Positions 50,781 through 59,988 of a stretch of 64,000 nt of DNA are shown here, in pieces; within the stretch, counting starts at the first letter, position 1; each line of letters starts with the position of its first letter. This DNA comes from Gallaecimonas pentaromativorans. Its GTDB lineage: Bacteria > Pseudomonadota > Gammaproteobacteria > Enterobacterales > Gallaecimonadaceae. The stretch covers positions 124,001 to 188,000 of the forward strand of contig NZ_RJUL01000002.1 in the NCBI RefSeq assembly GCF_003751625.1, in the 5' to 3' direction. The notes beneath the pieces were generated by a model that saw only the letters and a list, made by a program, of their open reading frames with translations, did not search any database and was not told where the DNA came from. A program made the translations under genes and the position numbers.

Positions 50781-51920
50781 CTACACAGCAAGCACCGCCG
50801 GCCTTTGCCGCCAGCACCAAGCCCCCACCACCATGGTTACCAAAGCGATCAGGGTAAAAAGGCCACTGTCGCTGAACCTGTCCATCAGCACCGCTGCCAG
50901 TGCCGGCCCGGCCAGGCTGCCAAGGCAATAAGACAGCAGCAACGCCTGGTTCATGGCCACCAGTTGTTCACTGCTGACCTGCTCGCAGGCCCAGGCCATG
51001 GCCACCGGATACAAGGTAAAAGCCACCACCCCAAGGCCCACCAACGACAGCGCAAAGCCGTGGCGCGAGCCCATCACCGAGAGCCAAAGGGCGGACAGGG
51101 TCATAATGACCATCTGCCCCAACACCACAGGCCGGCGCCCGAAGCGGTCTGCCAGGCGGCCGGTTGGCCATTGGCCCATGATACCGGCCGCCACCAGCAC
51201 CGCCATCCAGCGCCCCACTTGGGCATCATCAAAATGTTGGCGGGCCAGAAAAACCGGCAGCAGCCCGTAAAGGCAGCCCAGCACCACACCGGCCAGCACG
51301 CAGCCCAGCACGCCGCTGCGCGCCGATTTCAGGCGGATCATGGCCAGCAAAGGGCTGCGCTGGCGCACGATTTGGTGGCGGCTGTGGCCGGCCAGGGCCA
51401 CCGGCACCATGGCCACGCCAATCAGAGCCGCCACCCACACCAGTACCGCCGCCATTTCGGTGTTGGTCACCGTCAGCAGCATTTGCCCCACCACAGTGCC
51501 GAGGTAATACACCACCATGTAAGCCGCCAACAGTTGGCTGCGCTGGGTGGCCTCACCCTTGAGCATCAGCCAGGATTCCACCACTACCCAGATACAGGCG
51601 CAGGCCACACCGGCCAAAAAGCGCCACCCCAGCCAGCCGGCAAGACTGTGGCTGAGCCAAAGTCCGGACACCGCCAGCACAAAAACCAGGCACACCAGCT
51701 GATAAGTCACAGCAAAGCCCAGGCGGTTTATCAGGCGCCCGGCCAACAAGGTGCCCACCAGGTTGCCGACAAAATACAGCGAGGTGACGCTGCCGATACC
51801 AGCCGTAGACACCTGCGCCTTGGTCAGCCAAAGAGGCACCAGGGTATTTTGGACCGCAATGGAAATGGTGAGCAGCAGCAGGCCCAACAGCAGCAGCACC
51901 ACAGGACGGGAGAACATCAT
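50781..51920 (-). CDS. ycaD: MFS transporter, YcaD family
   Basis: A 379-residue, 12-helix transporter matching E. coli YcaD throughout: LLLLGLLLLTISIAVQNTLVPLWL, SLYFVGNLVGTLLAGRLINRLGF, FLAGVACACIWVVVESWLM, LLAAYMVVYYLGTVVGQ, MAVLVAAGIMGQWPTGRLADRFGRRPV and GFTLYPVAMAWACE-like VVAFTLYPVAMAWACEQV. Substrate unknown. Monocistronic, upstream of the toxin-antitoxin pair on the same strand but with about 50 bases between and separate signals. It diverges from the DUF486 gene. Confidence 0.92.
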   Translation of the reverse strand: MMFSRPVVLLLLGLLLLTISIAVQNTLVPLWLTKAQVSTAGIGSVTSLYFVGNLVGTLLAGRLINRLGFAVTYQLVCLVFVLAVSGLWLSHSLAGWLGWRFLAGVACACIWVVVESWLMLKGEATQRSQLLAAYMVVYYLGTVVGQMLLTVTNTEMAAVLVWVAALIGVAMVPVALAGHSRHQIVRQRSPLLAMIRLKSARSGVLGCVLAGVVLGCLYGLLPVFLARQHFDDAQVGRWMAVLVAAGIMGQWPTGRLADRFGRRPVVLGQMVIMTLSALWLSVMGSRHGFALSLVGLGVVAFTLYPVAMAWACEQVSSEQLVAMNQALLLSYCLGSLAGPALAAVLMDRFSDSGLFTLIALVTMVVGAWCWRQRPAVLAV

Positions 51921-52068
51921 TAAACCGAGGGGGGAAGAGAAAGTGGCGCGATTTTGCGCTTCTGTCAGGGCAGGGACAATGCGGTTTGATTATCGTCAGG
52001 ACAAGAAAAATTAATCATCGACATCGAGGCCGCCACGCACAATAACCGCGTCGCCATGGAGTACCGCT

Positions 52069-52422
52069 ATGCCCCCTATTGCCATCACCGTCGTACTGCT
52101 TTGCCTGTCCAATATCTTCATGACTTTTGCCTGGTACGGGCACCTTAAAAGCTTATCAACCAAGCCTTGGATAGTGGCGGCCCTGCTGAGCTGGGGCATT
52201 GCCTTATTCGAGTACCTGTTGCAGGTGCCGGCCAACCGCATCGGCTATCAGGTGGCAAGCGCCGCCCAACTGAAAATCATCCAAGAGTGCATCACCCTCT
52301 TTATTTTCGTGCCCTTTGCCGTGTTCTACCTCAAAGAGCCGTTTCGCTGGGATTATGTCTGGGCCGGGCTTTGTATCCTGGGCGCAGTGTTTTTTATCTT
52401 CCGCCAACAGCTGATGTCATGA
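52069..52422 (+). CDS. DMT/DUF486 small membrane protein
   Basis: A 117-residue integral membrane protein with four helices, matching the DUF486 family: VVLLCLSNIFMTFAWYGHLK, SWGIALFEYLLQVPANRIGY, AAQLKIIQECITLFIFVPFAVFYLKEPFRWDYVWA and GAVFFIFRQ. The layout is that of half-size drug/metabolite transporters; members probably act as dimers but have no known substrate. ATG 52069 follows GGAGTACCGCT. A hairpin terminator AAGCCCC/GGGGCTT follows at 52430-52442, shared with the convergent nitroreductase. Confidence 0.88.
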   Translation: MPPIAITVVLLCLSNIFMTFAWYGHLKSLSTKPWIVAALLSWGIALFEYLLQVPANRIGYQVASAAQLKIIQECITLFIFVPFAVFYLKEPFRWDYVWAGLCILGAVFFIFRQQLMS

Positions 52423-52427
52423 AAAAG

Positions 52428-52445
52428 CCCCTGGCGGGGCTTTCA
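52428..52445. terminator. Short hairpin between DUF486 and nitroreductase genes
   Basis: Stem AGCCCC / GGGGCT with TGGC loop, preceded by an A-run and followed by TTTC; it serves the convergent genes. Confidence 0.7.
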
Positions 52446-52997
52446 AAAGTGGCTGACAAAGGCGCTGCTGTCGGGCCTTGGGACCTTGAACTTGGTTGGC
52501 ACCGGCGTGCCAAGATACAAAAAGCCCAGAATCTCATCCTCGCCCGACACCCCCAGCGCCTCGCGCACCAGCGGCGCCGTGGCATAAGCGCCAGTGCGCC
52601 AGATACCGCCAAAACCCTGGGCTACCGCCGCCATCTGCATGGCATGGGCGGCAAGGCCGGCGGTCACCAACTGCTCGAAGGCCGGTACCTTGGGGTGGTC
52701 TTGTACCTTGGACACCACCGCCACCACCATGGGCGCGCGCTCCAAAAGGTGCAGGGCCTTATCACGGGCCTTGTCATCCGCCTCGGGGTCGGCGGCCAGT
52801 AGCGCCGCAAGGCACACCTCGCCGAGCTTTTGGCGGCCCTCGCCTTCAATCACCACAAAACGATAAGGGTGCAGCATGCCGTGGTCCGGCACCCGAAAGG
52901 CCGCTTGAAAGAGGTTTTCCAGGGCTTGCCCCTGAGGCGCCGGCGCCTCCAGCTTGGGCTCGGAAGTGCGGTTAAGTAACAGGTCCAGTGCGTCCAT
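52443..52997 (-). CDS. YdjA-like nitroreductase
   Basis: A 184-residue FMN oxidoreductase of the small nitroreductase YdjA type. MDALDLLLNRTSEPKLEAPAPQ is the typical start, PDHGMLHPYRFVVIEGEGR binds FMN phosphate, and AGLAAHAMQMAAVAQGFGGIWRTGAYAT and FLYLGTP complete the fold. Length matches E. coli YdjA (183). Such enzymes reduce nitro compounds or quinones using NAD(P)H; the natural substrate is unknown. It is monocistronic. Confidence 0.9.
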   Translation of the reverse strand: MDALDLLLNRTSEPKLEAPAPQGQALENLFQAAFRVPDHGMLHPYRFVVIEGEGRQKLGEVCLAALLAADPEADDKARDKALHLLERAPMVVAVVSKVQDHPKVPAFEQLVTAGLAAHAMQMAAVAQGFGGIWRTGAYATAPLVREALGVSGEDEILGFLYLGTPVPTKFKVPRPDSSAFVSHF

Positions 52998-53029
52998 AAA
53001 GGCCTCTTGCTGCCGGTAAAAGGCCTAGC

Positions 53030-53662
53030 CTAACCCAAAGCCTGCGCGCTGACAGCCCCAGCCTTGGCTGACCGGCGCTCAAGGTAGCGGCAAAACCAAT
53101 GGTCAAGGGAGAGGTAACGGCCGGCGCCAGAGAAAAACAGCGACAGCAGCATGATGAAATAGGTTGCGGCAAACTCGTAGCCGTTATTGAGGATAACCAG
53201 GGGCCCGGAGCTGGTCAGCCAATCGTAGTGGCCATGTTCTTGCAGCAGCTCCCGCGCCTTAGCGAGCTTATCTGCCGATGCCAGCACCTGGGCATTGGCA
53301 AAAGGGGCGCTGGGATCGGCAATAGCCTGCCAGCCGTTAGGCCAATGTACGGTAACAATGGCCACCGCCATGGTGACCATCAGCGGCACCGACACCCACC
53401 GCACGCCCAATCCCACCAGCAACAATACCGCCCCGCCAAGTTCGCTGGCGGTTGCCAAAAAGGCCATTAACCAGGGAAAAGGCAGGCCAAGGCCCCATTC
53501 GCTGTTGCCAAACCAGGCAACGGTGTCGTCAAAGCCTTGGAGCTTGTTGATGCCCGCCATCCAAAACACCGGCACCAGATAGAGGCGAAAGGCCAAGGGC
53601 GCCAGCCAATCGAAAAGGCGGCTGCGGTTAACAAGCTGTTGCGGTAATAAAAGGCGCTGCAT
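53030..53662 (-). CDS. DoxX-family membrane protein
   Basis: A 210-residue membrane protein with four hydrophobic helices and the DoxX pattern: RLYLVPVFWMAGINKLQGFDDTVAWF, PWLMAFLATASELGGAVLLLVGLGVRWVSVPLMVTM and a late NNGYEFAATYFIMLLSLFFSGAGRYLSLDHW. ATG 53662 (MQRLLL) follows AGGAGAG. A long periplasmic loop (AIADPSAPFANAQVLASADKLAKARE...) interrupts helices 3 and 4, which is longer than in small DoxX proteins. DoxX relatives take part in redox stress membrane complexes; function here unknown. It lies on the reverse strand between glnS and the nitroreductase gene. Confidence 0.88.
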   Translation of the reverse strand: MQRLLLPQQLVNRSRLFDWLAPLAFRLYLVPVFWMAGINKLQGFDDTVAWFGNSEWGLGLPFPWLMAFLATASELGGAVLLLVGLGVRWVSVPLMVTMAVAIVTVHWPNGWQAIADPSAPFANAQVLASADKLAKARELLQEHGHYDWLTSSGPLVILNNGYEFAATYFIMLLSLFFSGAGRYLSLDHWFCRYLERRSAKAGAVSAQALG

Positions 53663-53724
53663 GGGACTCTCCTGTGTTAGTCCCACTTAAGACCTGCCGG
53701 CCCTTGCCAATCTTTCGCAAAAAA

Positions 53725-53752
53725 AACGCCACCCGAAGGTGGCGCTTTTTTA
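53725..53752 (-). terminator. Terminator after glnS
   Basis: Stem ACGCCACC / GGTGGCGC with CGAA loop; A-run on the left means a T-run on the reverse strand, ending glnS transcription. It also has a forward T-run. Confidence 0.88.
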
Positions 53753-53758
53753 TCAGGC

Positions 53759-55423
53759 TTAGGCGTCTTCGCCACCACCGCCCCAGGTGTCACGCAGACC
53801 CACAGTGCGGTTGAAGACTAACGTCTGGCTATTATCACGGCAGAAATAGCCGATACGTTCGAACTGGTAGCCTTTTTGCGGCTCGGCTTCGGCCAAGGAC
53901 GGCTCCACCAGGCCTTGCACCACGGTTAAAGACTCGGGGTTGATGGTGGCCAGAAAGTCCTCGGCGTTGCCGGGGTTCGGCACGTTGAAGAGGCGATCGT
54001 AGAGGCGCACTTCGGCTGGCAGGCCATGGTTTTTGCTGACCCAGTGGATAACACCTTTGACCTTGCGGCCATCCGCCGGATCTTTACCCAAGGTGTCAGG
54101 ATCGTAGCTGCAGAAGATGGTGGTGATATTACCGGCAGCGTCTTTTTCAACGCGCTCGGCTTTGACCACATAGGCGTTACGCAGCCGCACTTCTTTACCC
54201 AGCACCAAGCGCTTGTACTTCTTGTTGGCTTCTTCGCGAAAATCTTCGCCTTCAATCACCAACTCACGGCTAAAAGGCACCTTGCGCGAGCCCATGTCGG
54301 GATTGTTGGGATGGTTAGGCGCTTCCAGCCATTCCACTTCGCCTTCGGGGAAGTTCTCAATGACCAGGCGCACTGGGTCCAGCACCGCCATGGCGCGCGG
54401 GGCGTTGTCGTTAAGGTCGTCCCGAATACAAGCTTCGAGCATGGCCATCTCGACGGTGTTATCCATCTTGGTCACGCCGATACGCTTACAGAACTCGCGA
54501 ATGCTGCCCGAGGTATAGCCACGGCGGCGAAGGCCAGCGATGGTGGGCATGCGCGGGTCGTCCCAGCCAGCCACGTGGTGCTCGGTCACCAACTGGTTGA
54601 GCTTGCGCTTGGAGGTGACGGTGTACTCGAGGTTCAGGCGCGAAAACTCGTACTGATGGGGCTGCACATCGATGGTGATGTTTTCCAGCACCCAGTCGTA
54701 CAGGCGGCGGTTGTCCTGGAATTCCAGGGTACAGAGGCTGTGGGTGATGCCTTCGATGGCGTCAGAGATACAGTGGGTAAAGTCGTACATCGGGTAGATG
54801 CACCACTTGTCGCCGGTTTGGTGGTGATGGGCAAATTTCACCCGGTAGAGCACCGGGTCGCGCATCACGATAAAGCTTGACGCCATATCGATTTTGGCGC
54901 GAAGGCAAGCTTTGCCCTCTTCAAAACCGCCGTCACGCATCTTGTTAAAGAGCGCGAGGTTTTCTTCAACGCTGCGGTCGCGGTAAGGGCTGTTCTTACC
55001 CGGCTCTTTAAGGGTGCCGCGGTATTCGCGAATTTGCTCGGGGCTCAGCTCGTCCACATAGGCCAGGCCCTTTTGGATAAGCTCGACGGCATAGCCAAAG
55101 AGTTGGTCAAAATAATCGGAGGAATGGCGCACCTCGCCAGACCACTCAAACCCCAGCCAATGCACGTCTTGCTTGATGGAATCGACGTACTCCTGGTCTT
55201 CTTTTACCGGGTTGGTGTCGTCGAAACGCAGGTTGCAAAAACCTTTGTAATCCTCGGCCAGCCCGAAGTTCAGGCAGATGGATTTGGCATGACCTATGTG
55301 CAGGTAACCGTTAGGTTCAGGTGGAAAGCGGGTATGAACGCTATGATGTTTACCGCTCTGAAGATCCGCATCAATAATTTGGCGGATAAAGTTGCTGGGA
55401 CGGTTTTCGCCCGCATTGCTCAT
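53759..55423 (-). CDS. glnS: Glutaminyl-tRNA synthetase
   Basis: A 554-residue class I synthetase, identical in length to E. coli GlnRS. HIGH is at 42-45 within [19 protein letters not shown]; the KMSKS loop is [10 protein letters not shown], the usual VMSKRKL variant of GlnRS. The Rossmann core carries [17 protein letters not shown], and the two C-terminal beta-barrels that read the anticodon follow from about residue 340 (WGGGGEDA at the very end). It charges tRNA(Gln) with glutamine. Monocistronic with its own terminator, and divergent from nagA over 77 bases. Confidence 0.98.
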   Translation of the reverse strand: MSNAGENRPSNFIRQIIDADLQSGKHHSVHTRFPPEPNGYLHIGHAKSICLNFGLAEDYKGFCNLRFDDTNPVKEDQEYVDSIKQDVHWLGFEWSGEVRHSSDYFDQLFGYAVELIQKGLAYVDELSPEQIREYRGTLKEPGKNSPYRDRSVEENLALFNKMRDGGFEEGKACLRAKIDMASSFIVMRDPVLYRVKFAHHHQTGDKWCIYPMYDFTHCISDAIEGITHSLCTLEFQDNRRLYDWVLENITIDVQPHQYEFSRLNLEYTVTSKRKLNQLVTEHHVAGWDDPRMPTIAGLRRRGYTSGSIREFCKRIGVTKMDNTVEMAMLEACIRDDLNDNAPRAMAVLDPVRLVIENFPEGEVEWLEAPNHPNNPDMGSRKVPFSRELVIEGEDFREEANKKYKRLVLGKEVRLRNAYVVKAERVEKDAAGNITTIFCSYDPDTLGKDPADGRKVKGVIHWVSKNHGLPAEVRLYDRLFNVPNPGNAEDFLATINPESLTVVQGLVEPSLAEAEPQKGYQFERIGYFCRDNSQTLVFNRTVGLRDTWGGGGEDA

Positions 55424-55500
55424 AGCGAGTCCTCTGATACTTTTTAGGGAGTGAAATTACCCCTATGATCCATGAAACAAGGCAGTGAAACAATAGAGCC

Positions 55501-56622
55501 ATGGCCCATTGCAAATACAGCCTCACCGGCGCCCGAATTCTGACCCGTCAAGGGTTTACCTGCGGCCATCTGGTTATCGCTGACGGCGTTCTCGAGGCCT
55601 GGTTGCCTTATAACCAATCGCCGCCACGGCCCTGGGTGGATTGCTCCGAACTGACCATCGCCCCCGGCTTTGTGGATCTGCAGCAAAACGGCGGTTACGG
55701 GTTGCTGTTTAACGACACCCCCGACGTACAAACCCTTGAAAAGCTTAACGAAGGCAATCTCCACCACGGCACCACCGGCTTTTTGGCCACCCTCATTACC
55801 GACGAAGACGCCAAAGTTGGCGCCGCCATCGATGCCGCCCGCCGTTACCAGGGCCAGGGGCTGATTGGCCTGCACCTGGAAGGCCCCTGGCTTAATCCCA
55901 ACCGTGGCGGCATTCACGATAGCGACCTGATCCGCCCGGTGAGCAACGATTTGCTCAACACCATCATCGAAGCCAAAGACGTGGTCAAACTGGTGACCTT
56001 GGCCCCCGAAGTGGTGGATGAAGAGGTTATTCGCACCTTGGCCAATGCCGGTATTAAGGTCTCAGGCGGCCATACCCTCGCCAGTGAGGCGCAAAGCCTG
56101 GGCGCCATTGGCGCCGGGATGGATATGGCGACCCACCTTTTTAACGCCATGCCGCCCATCAGCGCCCGCAGCCCCGGCTTTACCGCCACTGCCCTTGACC
56201 GCCAGCTTTACTGCGGGTTGGTGGGCGATGGCATCCATGTCAGCAGTGCCAATGTGCGGCTGGCCCATCGCCTCCTGGCTGACAAATTGTTCCTGGTTAC
56301 CGACGCCACCCCAGCCAGCGGCGCCGATGTCAGGGAGTTTGAATTTGCCGGCAAATCCATCAGTGTCGAGAATGACCGCTGCCTGGGCCCAGATGGCACC
56401 ATAGGCGGTTCCAACCTCACCATGGACAAAGGCGTACAACGGCTGGTAGCCATGGATATTCCCCTGGCAGATGCCCTGGCCATGGCTGGCGTCACCCCAA
56501 GGTTGGCCCTTGGGCTGCCGCGCATTCAACCGGGTATGAAGGCCGAATTGGTGGGGTTGTGCCCGGGCCTCGAAGTCAGAGGCACAGTGCAAGGCCGCCA
56601 ATTGCTGGAAGTGGCCCGATAA
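55501..56622 (+). CDS. nagA: N-acetylglucosamine-6-phosphate deacetylase
   Basis: A 373-residue amidohydrolase converting GlcNAc-6-P to GlcN-6-P. Motifs follow the family order: IAPGFVDLQQNGG at 53-65, metal-ligand Glu127 in HLEGPW, His191 in GGHTLAS, His212 in THLFNAM, His246 in GDGIHVS, and catalytic Asp268 in LVTDATPA. The bacterial type has HxH replaced by QxN at the first metal site (QQNGG), as in E. coli. No nagB, nagK or nagE/P is adjacent; the three FHS permeases at 22-26 kb could be uptake partners, but this is only a guess. ATG 55501 has a weak ribosome site (AGAGCC). Strong terminator after. Confidence 0.95.
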   Translation: MAHCKYSLTGARILTRQGFTCGHLVIADGVLEAWLPYNQSPPRPWVDCSELTIAPGFVDLQQNGGYGLLFNDTPDVQTLEKLNEGNLHHGTTGFLATLITDEDAKVGAAIDAARRYQGQGLIGLHLEGPWLNPNRGGIHDSDLIRPVSNDLLNTIIEAKDVVKLVTLAPEVVDEEVIRTLANAGIKVSGGHTLASEAQSLGAIGAGMDMATHLFNAMPPISARSPGFTATALDRQLYCGLVGDGIHVSSANVRLAHRLLADKLFLVTDATPASGADVREFEFAGKSISVENDRCLGPDGTIGGSNLTMDKGVQRLVAMDIPLADALAMAGVTPRLALGLPRIQPGMKAELVGLCPGLEVRGTVQGRQLLEVAR

Positions 56623-56650
56623 AAAAAGCCGCAAGATGCGGCTTTTTTTA
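56622..56650. terminator. Bidirectional terminator between nagA and the Yip1 gene
   Basis: 7-bp stem AAGCCGC / GCGGCTT with five-base loop, A-run left and seven T right. Confidence 0.92.
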
Positions 56651-56662
56651 TCGGGTTAGGCA

Positions 56663-57247
56663 TCAGAACAGATGATGGCCGAAGCCCCAAATCACTACGC
56701 TTACCCCAATCCAGAACTCGGTCACCAACACGCCAATGGCGAAGATGGAGCCAGATACCCTGAGCCCTTCCTCCTTACCGATATTCAGAAAACACGGCAC
56801 GGCCAGGAACAACAGATACCCGGAATACAGGTAACCCATTGCCGCTACCAGGATGCACAACCACACCAAAGGGTAGAGGGCAATGATGCCGCTTAAGAAC
56901 ATCGGCGTGGCAATGTAACCGGCAAACACCATGCAGCGTTGCAGGCTTGGCCGCTGCGGGTAATCCCGCGCCAGCCAGTGGATAACGGCACCCATAATGG
57001 CTACCGCGCCAAGGATGGCGCCATAAAACAGCACCCCCAGCAAAAAGGCCGTCACATGGTCCAGCACGATAGGCCCACTGCCTAAATCCCAACCGAACAG
57101 GGTGGTGCCGATAAAGGTACACACCACCGGAATAGCAGCCAGCAACAGTACGTGGTGGCCAAAGTGGTCGGAAATGGACTCGTTTTCCTTGGTGATATCG
57201 TGCATCTCACGATCAGGATGTGTAAGAAGCCCCCATATATGACTCAT
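56663..57247 (-). CDS. Yip1-family membrane protein
   Basis: A 194-residue protein with five predicted helices (Yip1/DUF1282-like). MSHIWGLLTHPDREMHDI is the characteristic start, followed by HHVLLLAAIPVVCTFIGTTLFGW, HVTAFLLGVLFYGAILGAVAIMGAVIHWLAR, AGYIATPMFLSGIIALYPLVWL and a C-terminal helix. A cytosolic N-terminal stretch rich in charged residues precedes the membrane part. ATG 57247 follows GAGGAGTG. Function unknown; E. coli YohC belongs to the same family. Confidence 0.88.
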   Translation of the reverse strand: MSHIWGLLTHPDREMHDITKENESISDHFGHHVLLLAAIPVVCTFIGTTLFGWDLGSGPIVLDHVTAFLLGVLFYGAILGAVAIMGAVIHWLARDYPQRPSLQRCMVFAGYIATPMFLSGIIALYPLVWLCILVAAMGYLYSGYLLFLAVPCFLNIGKEEGLRVSGSIFAIGVLVTEFWIGVSVVIWGFGHHLF

Positions 57248-57419
57248 AAAATCACTCCTCTGACACGACCGAAACAGTAGCGGCTCGACGTGGGCCGCTT
57301 TAACTCCAAGTATAGTGAGTGATTTTAAAGGGGCGTTTTTAATCCCTTTTCATACAGCATCATGCAAGCCAAAAGCTCTGATACTATGCTGGCAGCCTTC
57401 AAAAACACGGAGTCCGGTT

Positions 57420-57761
57420 ATGAGAAACCACATCGACTACATCGAGTTTCCCGCCAAGGATCTGAAAAAAATCAAAGCCTTCTATAGCCAGGTCTTCCAA
57501 TGGGAATTTACCGATCACGGCCCCGATTACAGCAGTTTTGACGACGGCAAGCTCAAAGGCGGTTTTGCCCGTCAGGACAACTTCATTCCCGCCGGGCGCC
57601 CCTTGGTAGTGATCTACCACCCCGAGCTGGAAGCCAAATTGCAGCAGATTGAAGCCGAAGGGGGCCGCATTATTGCGCCTATCTTCAGCTTCCCTGGCGG
57701 CCGGCGTTTTCACTTTGCCGACCCGGACGGCAATATGTTGGCGGTATGGAGCGATAAATAA
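57420..57761 (+). CDS. VOC-family (glyoxalase/bleomycin-resistance-like) protein
   Basis: A 113-residue vicinal-oxygen-chelate domain. ATG 57420 (MRNHIDYIEFPAKDL) follows CGGAG; the longer upstream frame is not supported. Pattern: IDYIEFPAKDLKKIKAFYSQVFQWEFTDHG in the first beta-alpha-beta unit, VIYHPELEAKLQQIEAEGGRIIAPIFSFPGGRRFHFADPDGNMLAVW in the second, as in the YaeR/CarF-like group. Some metal ligands look conserved, so it may be an enzyme or a metal-binding resistance protein. It lies upstream of, and on the same strand as, the MFS gene at 57812. Confidence 0.88.
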   Translation: MRNHIDYIEFPAKDLKKIKAFYSQVFQWEFTDHGPDYSSFDDGKLKGGFARQDNFIPAGRPLVVIYHPELEAKLQQIEAEGGRIIAPIFSFPGGRRFHFADPDGNMLAVWSDK

Positions 57762-57811
57762 ACCATCAACCATGAATAGCCATCTAAAAGGCGGTAAGGG
57801 CGAGGCGTGCT

Positions 57812-59065
57812 GTGGCCTTGGATAACGCCAAAGACAAACCGACCTCGGATATCAGCGAGCCGGCCCGCCAGCGGCAATCCAAAAGCATGGTTATCCATGT
57901 TGTCGCCCTTTCCTTGACCAAAACCGCCGACGGCCTTGTTGACCCCAAGCTCACCCTGACCTGGCTACTGGGCGCACTCGGCGCGCCGGCGGCCATGGTG
58001 GCCTGGCTGGTACCCATTCGCGAGTCCTTGTCGCTGTTGCCACAAATGTTCGTGGCCAGCCGGATGAGAAAACACGCCATCCGCAAAACCTTCTGGAGCG
58101 CAGGCTCGCTACTGCAAGGCCTGGCGGTGCTGGCCATGGGTATCGTAGCCCTGAGCTGTAAAGGCATCCTGGCTGGCGGCCTTATTCTTGCCTTGCTGGC
58201 GCTTTTTAGCCTGGCAAGGGGCGTTTGCTCGGTGGCCATTAAGGATGTGCAGGGCAAAACCATTGCCAAAAGCCGAAGGGGTAAAGTCTCAGGCCTGGCA
58301 GCCAGTGTCGGCGGGGTCAGTTTGCTGGTCTTTGGCGCGGCCCTGAGCTTGGGTCTTTTAGATAACGCCGAGCAGCAGCTCCTCGGCACGTTGCTGATTG
58401 CTGGTGCTGGCCTTTGGCTACTGGCAGCGGCTATTTACCAGCAACTGCCTGAACTTGAAGGGGATGTAGAGAGCGGCGCGCAAGAACACGTCGATATTCG
58501 CCACGCCTTTCGAGCGGCCCTTAAGATGGGCAAGTTTCGCCGCTTTTTGCTGACCCGCACCTTGCTGCTGTCGAGCGCGTTGATGACGCCTTTTCTGGTT
58601 AGCTTGAGCTTTCAATCGCCCCATCAGCTACGCACCCTGGGCGCTTTATTGCTGGCCTCCGGGCTGGCCGGGTTTATCAGCGGGCCCATCTGGGGCCACC
58701 TTGCAGACAAATCCAGCCGCACCGTGCTGTATCTGGCGCCCCTCATCACCGCTGCCACCGGCCTTGGCGCCTGGTGGTTTGGGGGGGCTAGCAGCCTTGG
58801 ATTTGCATTGCTGATTTTTACCACCAACCTTGCCCACGCGGGCATCCGGCTGGGGCGAAAAACCTATGTCATCGACATGGCCAACCAACACAACAGGGCG
58901 GTACTGGTTTCACTAAGCAACACCTTGATTGGTATGATGCTGCTGTTGGCCGGTGCACTCAGCGCATTGCTGGCGAGCATTATCGATACTCGCTGGCTAG
59001 TGCTGGGGCTAAGCCTGATTGCCCTCTTGGCAGCCTGGTCGGCATGGACAATGGAAGAAGCTTGA
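57812..59065 (+). CDS. MFS transporter, unknown substrate
   Basis: A 417-residue, 12-helix MFS protein starting at GTG 57812 after GGCGAGG. The cytoplasmic N-terminus is about 25 residues; MVIHVVALSLTKTADGLVDPKLTLTWLLGALGAPAAMVAWLVPIRESLSLLPQ is helix 1-2, and RRGKVSGLAASVGGVSLLVFG the central loop. TLWLARGVCSVAIKDVQGK-like stretches lack the usual RXGRR motif, so it belongs to a minor MFS branch. It begins 50 bases after the VOC stop, and a DUF4870 gene starts 17 bases after it, suggesting a short operon of VOC-MFS-DUF4870-ICMT. Confidence 0.85.
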   Translation: MALDNAKDKPTSDISEPARQRQSKSMVIHVVALSLTKTADGLVDPKLTLTWLLGALGAPAAMVAWLVPIRESLSLLPQMFVASRMRKHAIRKTFWSAGSLLQGLAVLAMGIVALSCKGILAGGLILALLALFSLARGVCSVAIKDVQGKTIAKSRRGKVSGLAASVGGVSLLVFGAALSLGLLDNAEQQLLGTLLIAGAGLWLLAAAIYQQLPELEGDVESGAQEHVDIRHAFRAALKMGKFRRFLLTRTLLLSSALMTPFLVSLSFQSPHQLRTLGALLLASGLAGFISGPIWGHLADKSSRTVLYLAPLITAATGLGAWWFGGASSLGFALLIFTTNLAHAGIRLGRKTYVIDMANQHNRAVLVSLSNTLIGMMLLLAGALSALLASIIDTRWLVLGLSLIALLAAWSAWTMEEA

Positions 59066-59082
59066 TAATGAAGGACAACAAC

Positions 59083-59418
59083 ATGGACGCAGAAACAAAA
59101 AACTGGGCTATTGCCTGCCACGCCCTGGCATTTGCCGGTTACGTGATCCCCTTTGGTAATCTCATTGGACCGCTGCTGGTCTGGGCCCTCAAAAAAGACA
59201 GCTCTCCTTATATCGACCAGCAAGGCCGGGAATCAGTCAATTTCCAAATCACCATGCTGATCGCTTACCTCATCTCCGGCATTCTGGTGCTGGTCTTTGT
59301 CGGCATCTTGCTGCTGGCGGTCTGCGCCTTGTTCAACGTCGTGATGGTGGTACTGGCTATTATAAAAACCGCCGATGGCCAGGATTTTCGCTACCCCTTT
59401 GCCATACGCTTTCTCTAA
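59083..59418 (+). CDS. DUF4870 small membrane protein
   Basis: A 111-residue membrane protein of the DUF4870 (Tic20-like) family. ATG 59083 (MDAETKNWAIACHALA) has AAGGA seven bases upstream; ATG 59068 is also in frame but precedes that site. Three or four helices: HALAFAGYVIPFGNLIGPLLVWALKK, NFQITMLIAYLISGILVLVFVGILLLAVCAL and FNVVMVVLAIIKTADGQDFRYPFAIRFL. The SPYIDQQGRESVNFQ loop between helices is the family signature. Function unknown. Confidence 0.88.
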   Translation: MDAETKNWAIACHALAFAGYVIPFGNLIGPLLVWALKKDSSPYIDQQGRESVNFQITMLIAYLISGILVLVFVGILLLAVCALFNVVMVVLAIIKTADGQDFRYPFAIRFL

Positions 59419-59435
59419 ACCGTTAAGGAGTCGCC

Positions 59436-59873
59436 ATGAAAGGCCCGGGTATTCCCTTTGTTCCGCCCCTGATACTGATCGCCGGCTTTGGCATTGGCTT
59501 GGGCCTTGACCAGCTCTACCCTACTCCCTTAAAACCCCTGGCCTGGCTGCTTATCGGTTTTGGGCTGCTGCTCAGCCTGTGGGCCGTTGCCACCCTGCTG
59601 CTGGCCAAAACCCCAGTCATGCCTGGCAAAGCACCCACCCAACTGGTGGTAAAAGGGCCCTATCGGTTTTCAAGAAACCCTCTGTACCTGGGCCTTGCCA
59701 TTGCCTATCTGGGGCTGGCGCTGTGGCTTGCCAGCCCCTTCGCCCTGGTGATGTTGCCAGTAACCCTTTATATGCTGTGGCTGTTGGTTATCCGTAGCGA
59801 AGAGAAGTACCTAGCCGAAAAATTTGGCCAGCAGTACCAGGATTACAAAGCCCGCGTGCGCCGCTGGTACTAA
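59436..59873 (+). CDS. Isoprenylcysteine-carboxyl-methyltransferase-like (PEMT/ICMT) membrane protein
   Basis: A 145-residue, four-helix methyltransferase-like membrane protein. The C-terminal signature GPYRFSRNPLYLGLAIAYLGLALWL...RSEEKYLAEKFGQQYQDYKARVRRWY matches the family pattern RNPxYxG...EExxLxxxFGxxYxxYxxxVxR that binds SAM. Bacterial members methylate phospholipids, isoprenoid thiols or unknown substrates. ATG 59436 follows AAGGAG. It is 17 bases after the DUF4870 stop, likely the last gene of the VOC-MFS-DUF4870 group; no strong terminator is seen, only an AT-rich gap. Confidence 0.87.
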   Translation: MKGPGIPFVPPLILIAGFGIGLGLDQLYPTPLKPLAWLLIGFGLLLSLWAVATLLLAKTPVMPGKAPTQLVVKGPYRFSRNPLYLGLAIAYLGLALWLASPFALVMLPVTLYMLWLLVIRSEEKYLAEKFGQQYQDYKARVRRWY

Positions 59874-59988
59874 GTCTAACCATTTGTTTTAGAAGAGATC
59901 ATTTTTCTTCACGTTGTTTAAAGCTCCTTTGAGTCCGCCCTGGGTTATAGCAGAGGCTTCAGGACACACTATCCCACAGGGAGCTTTC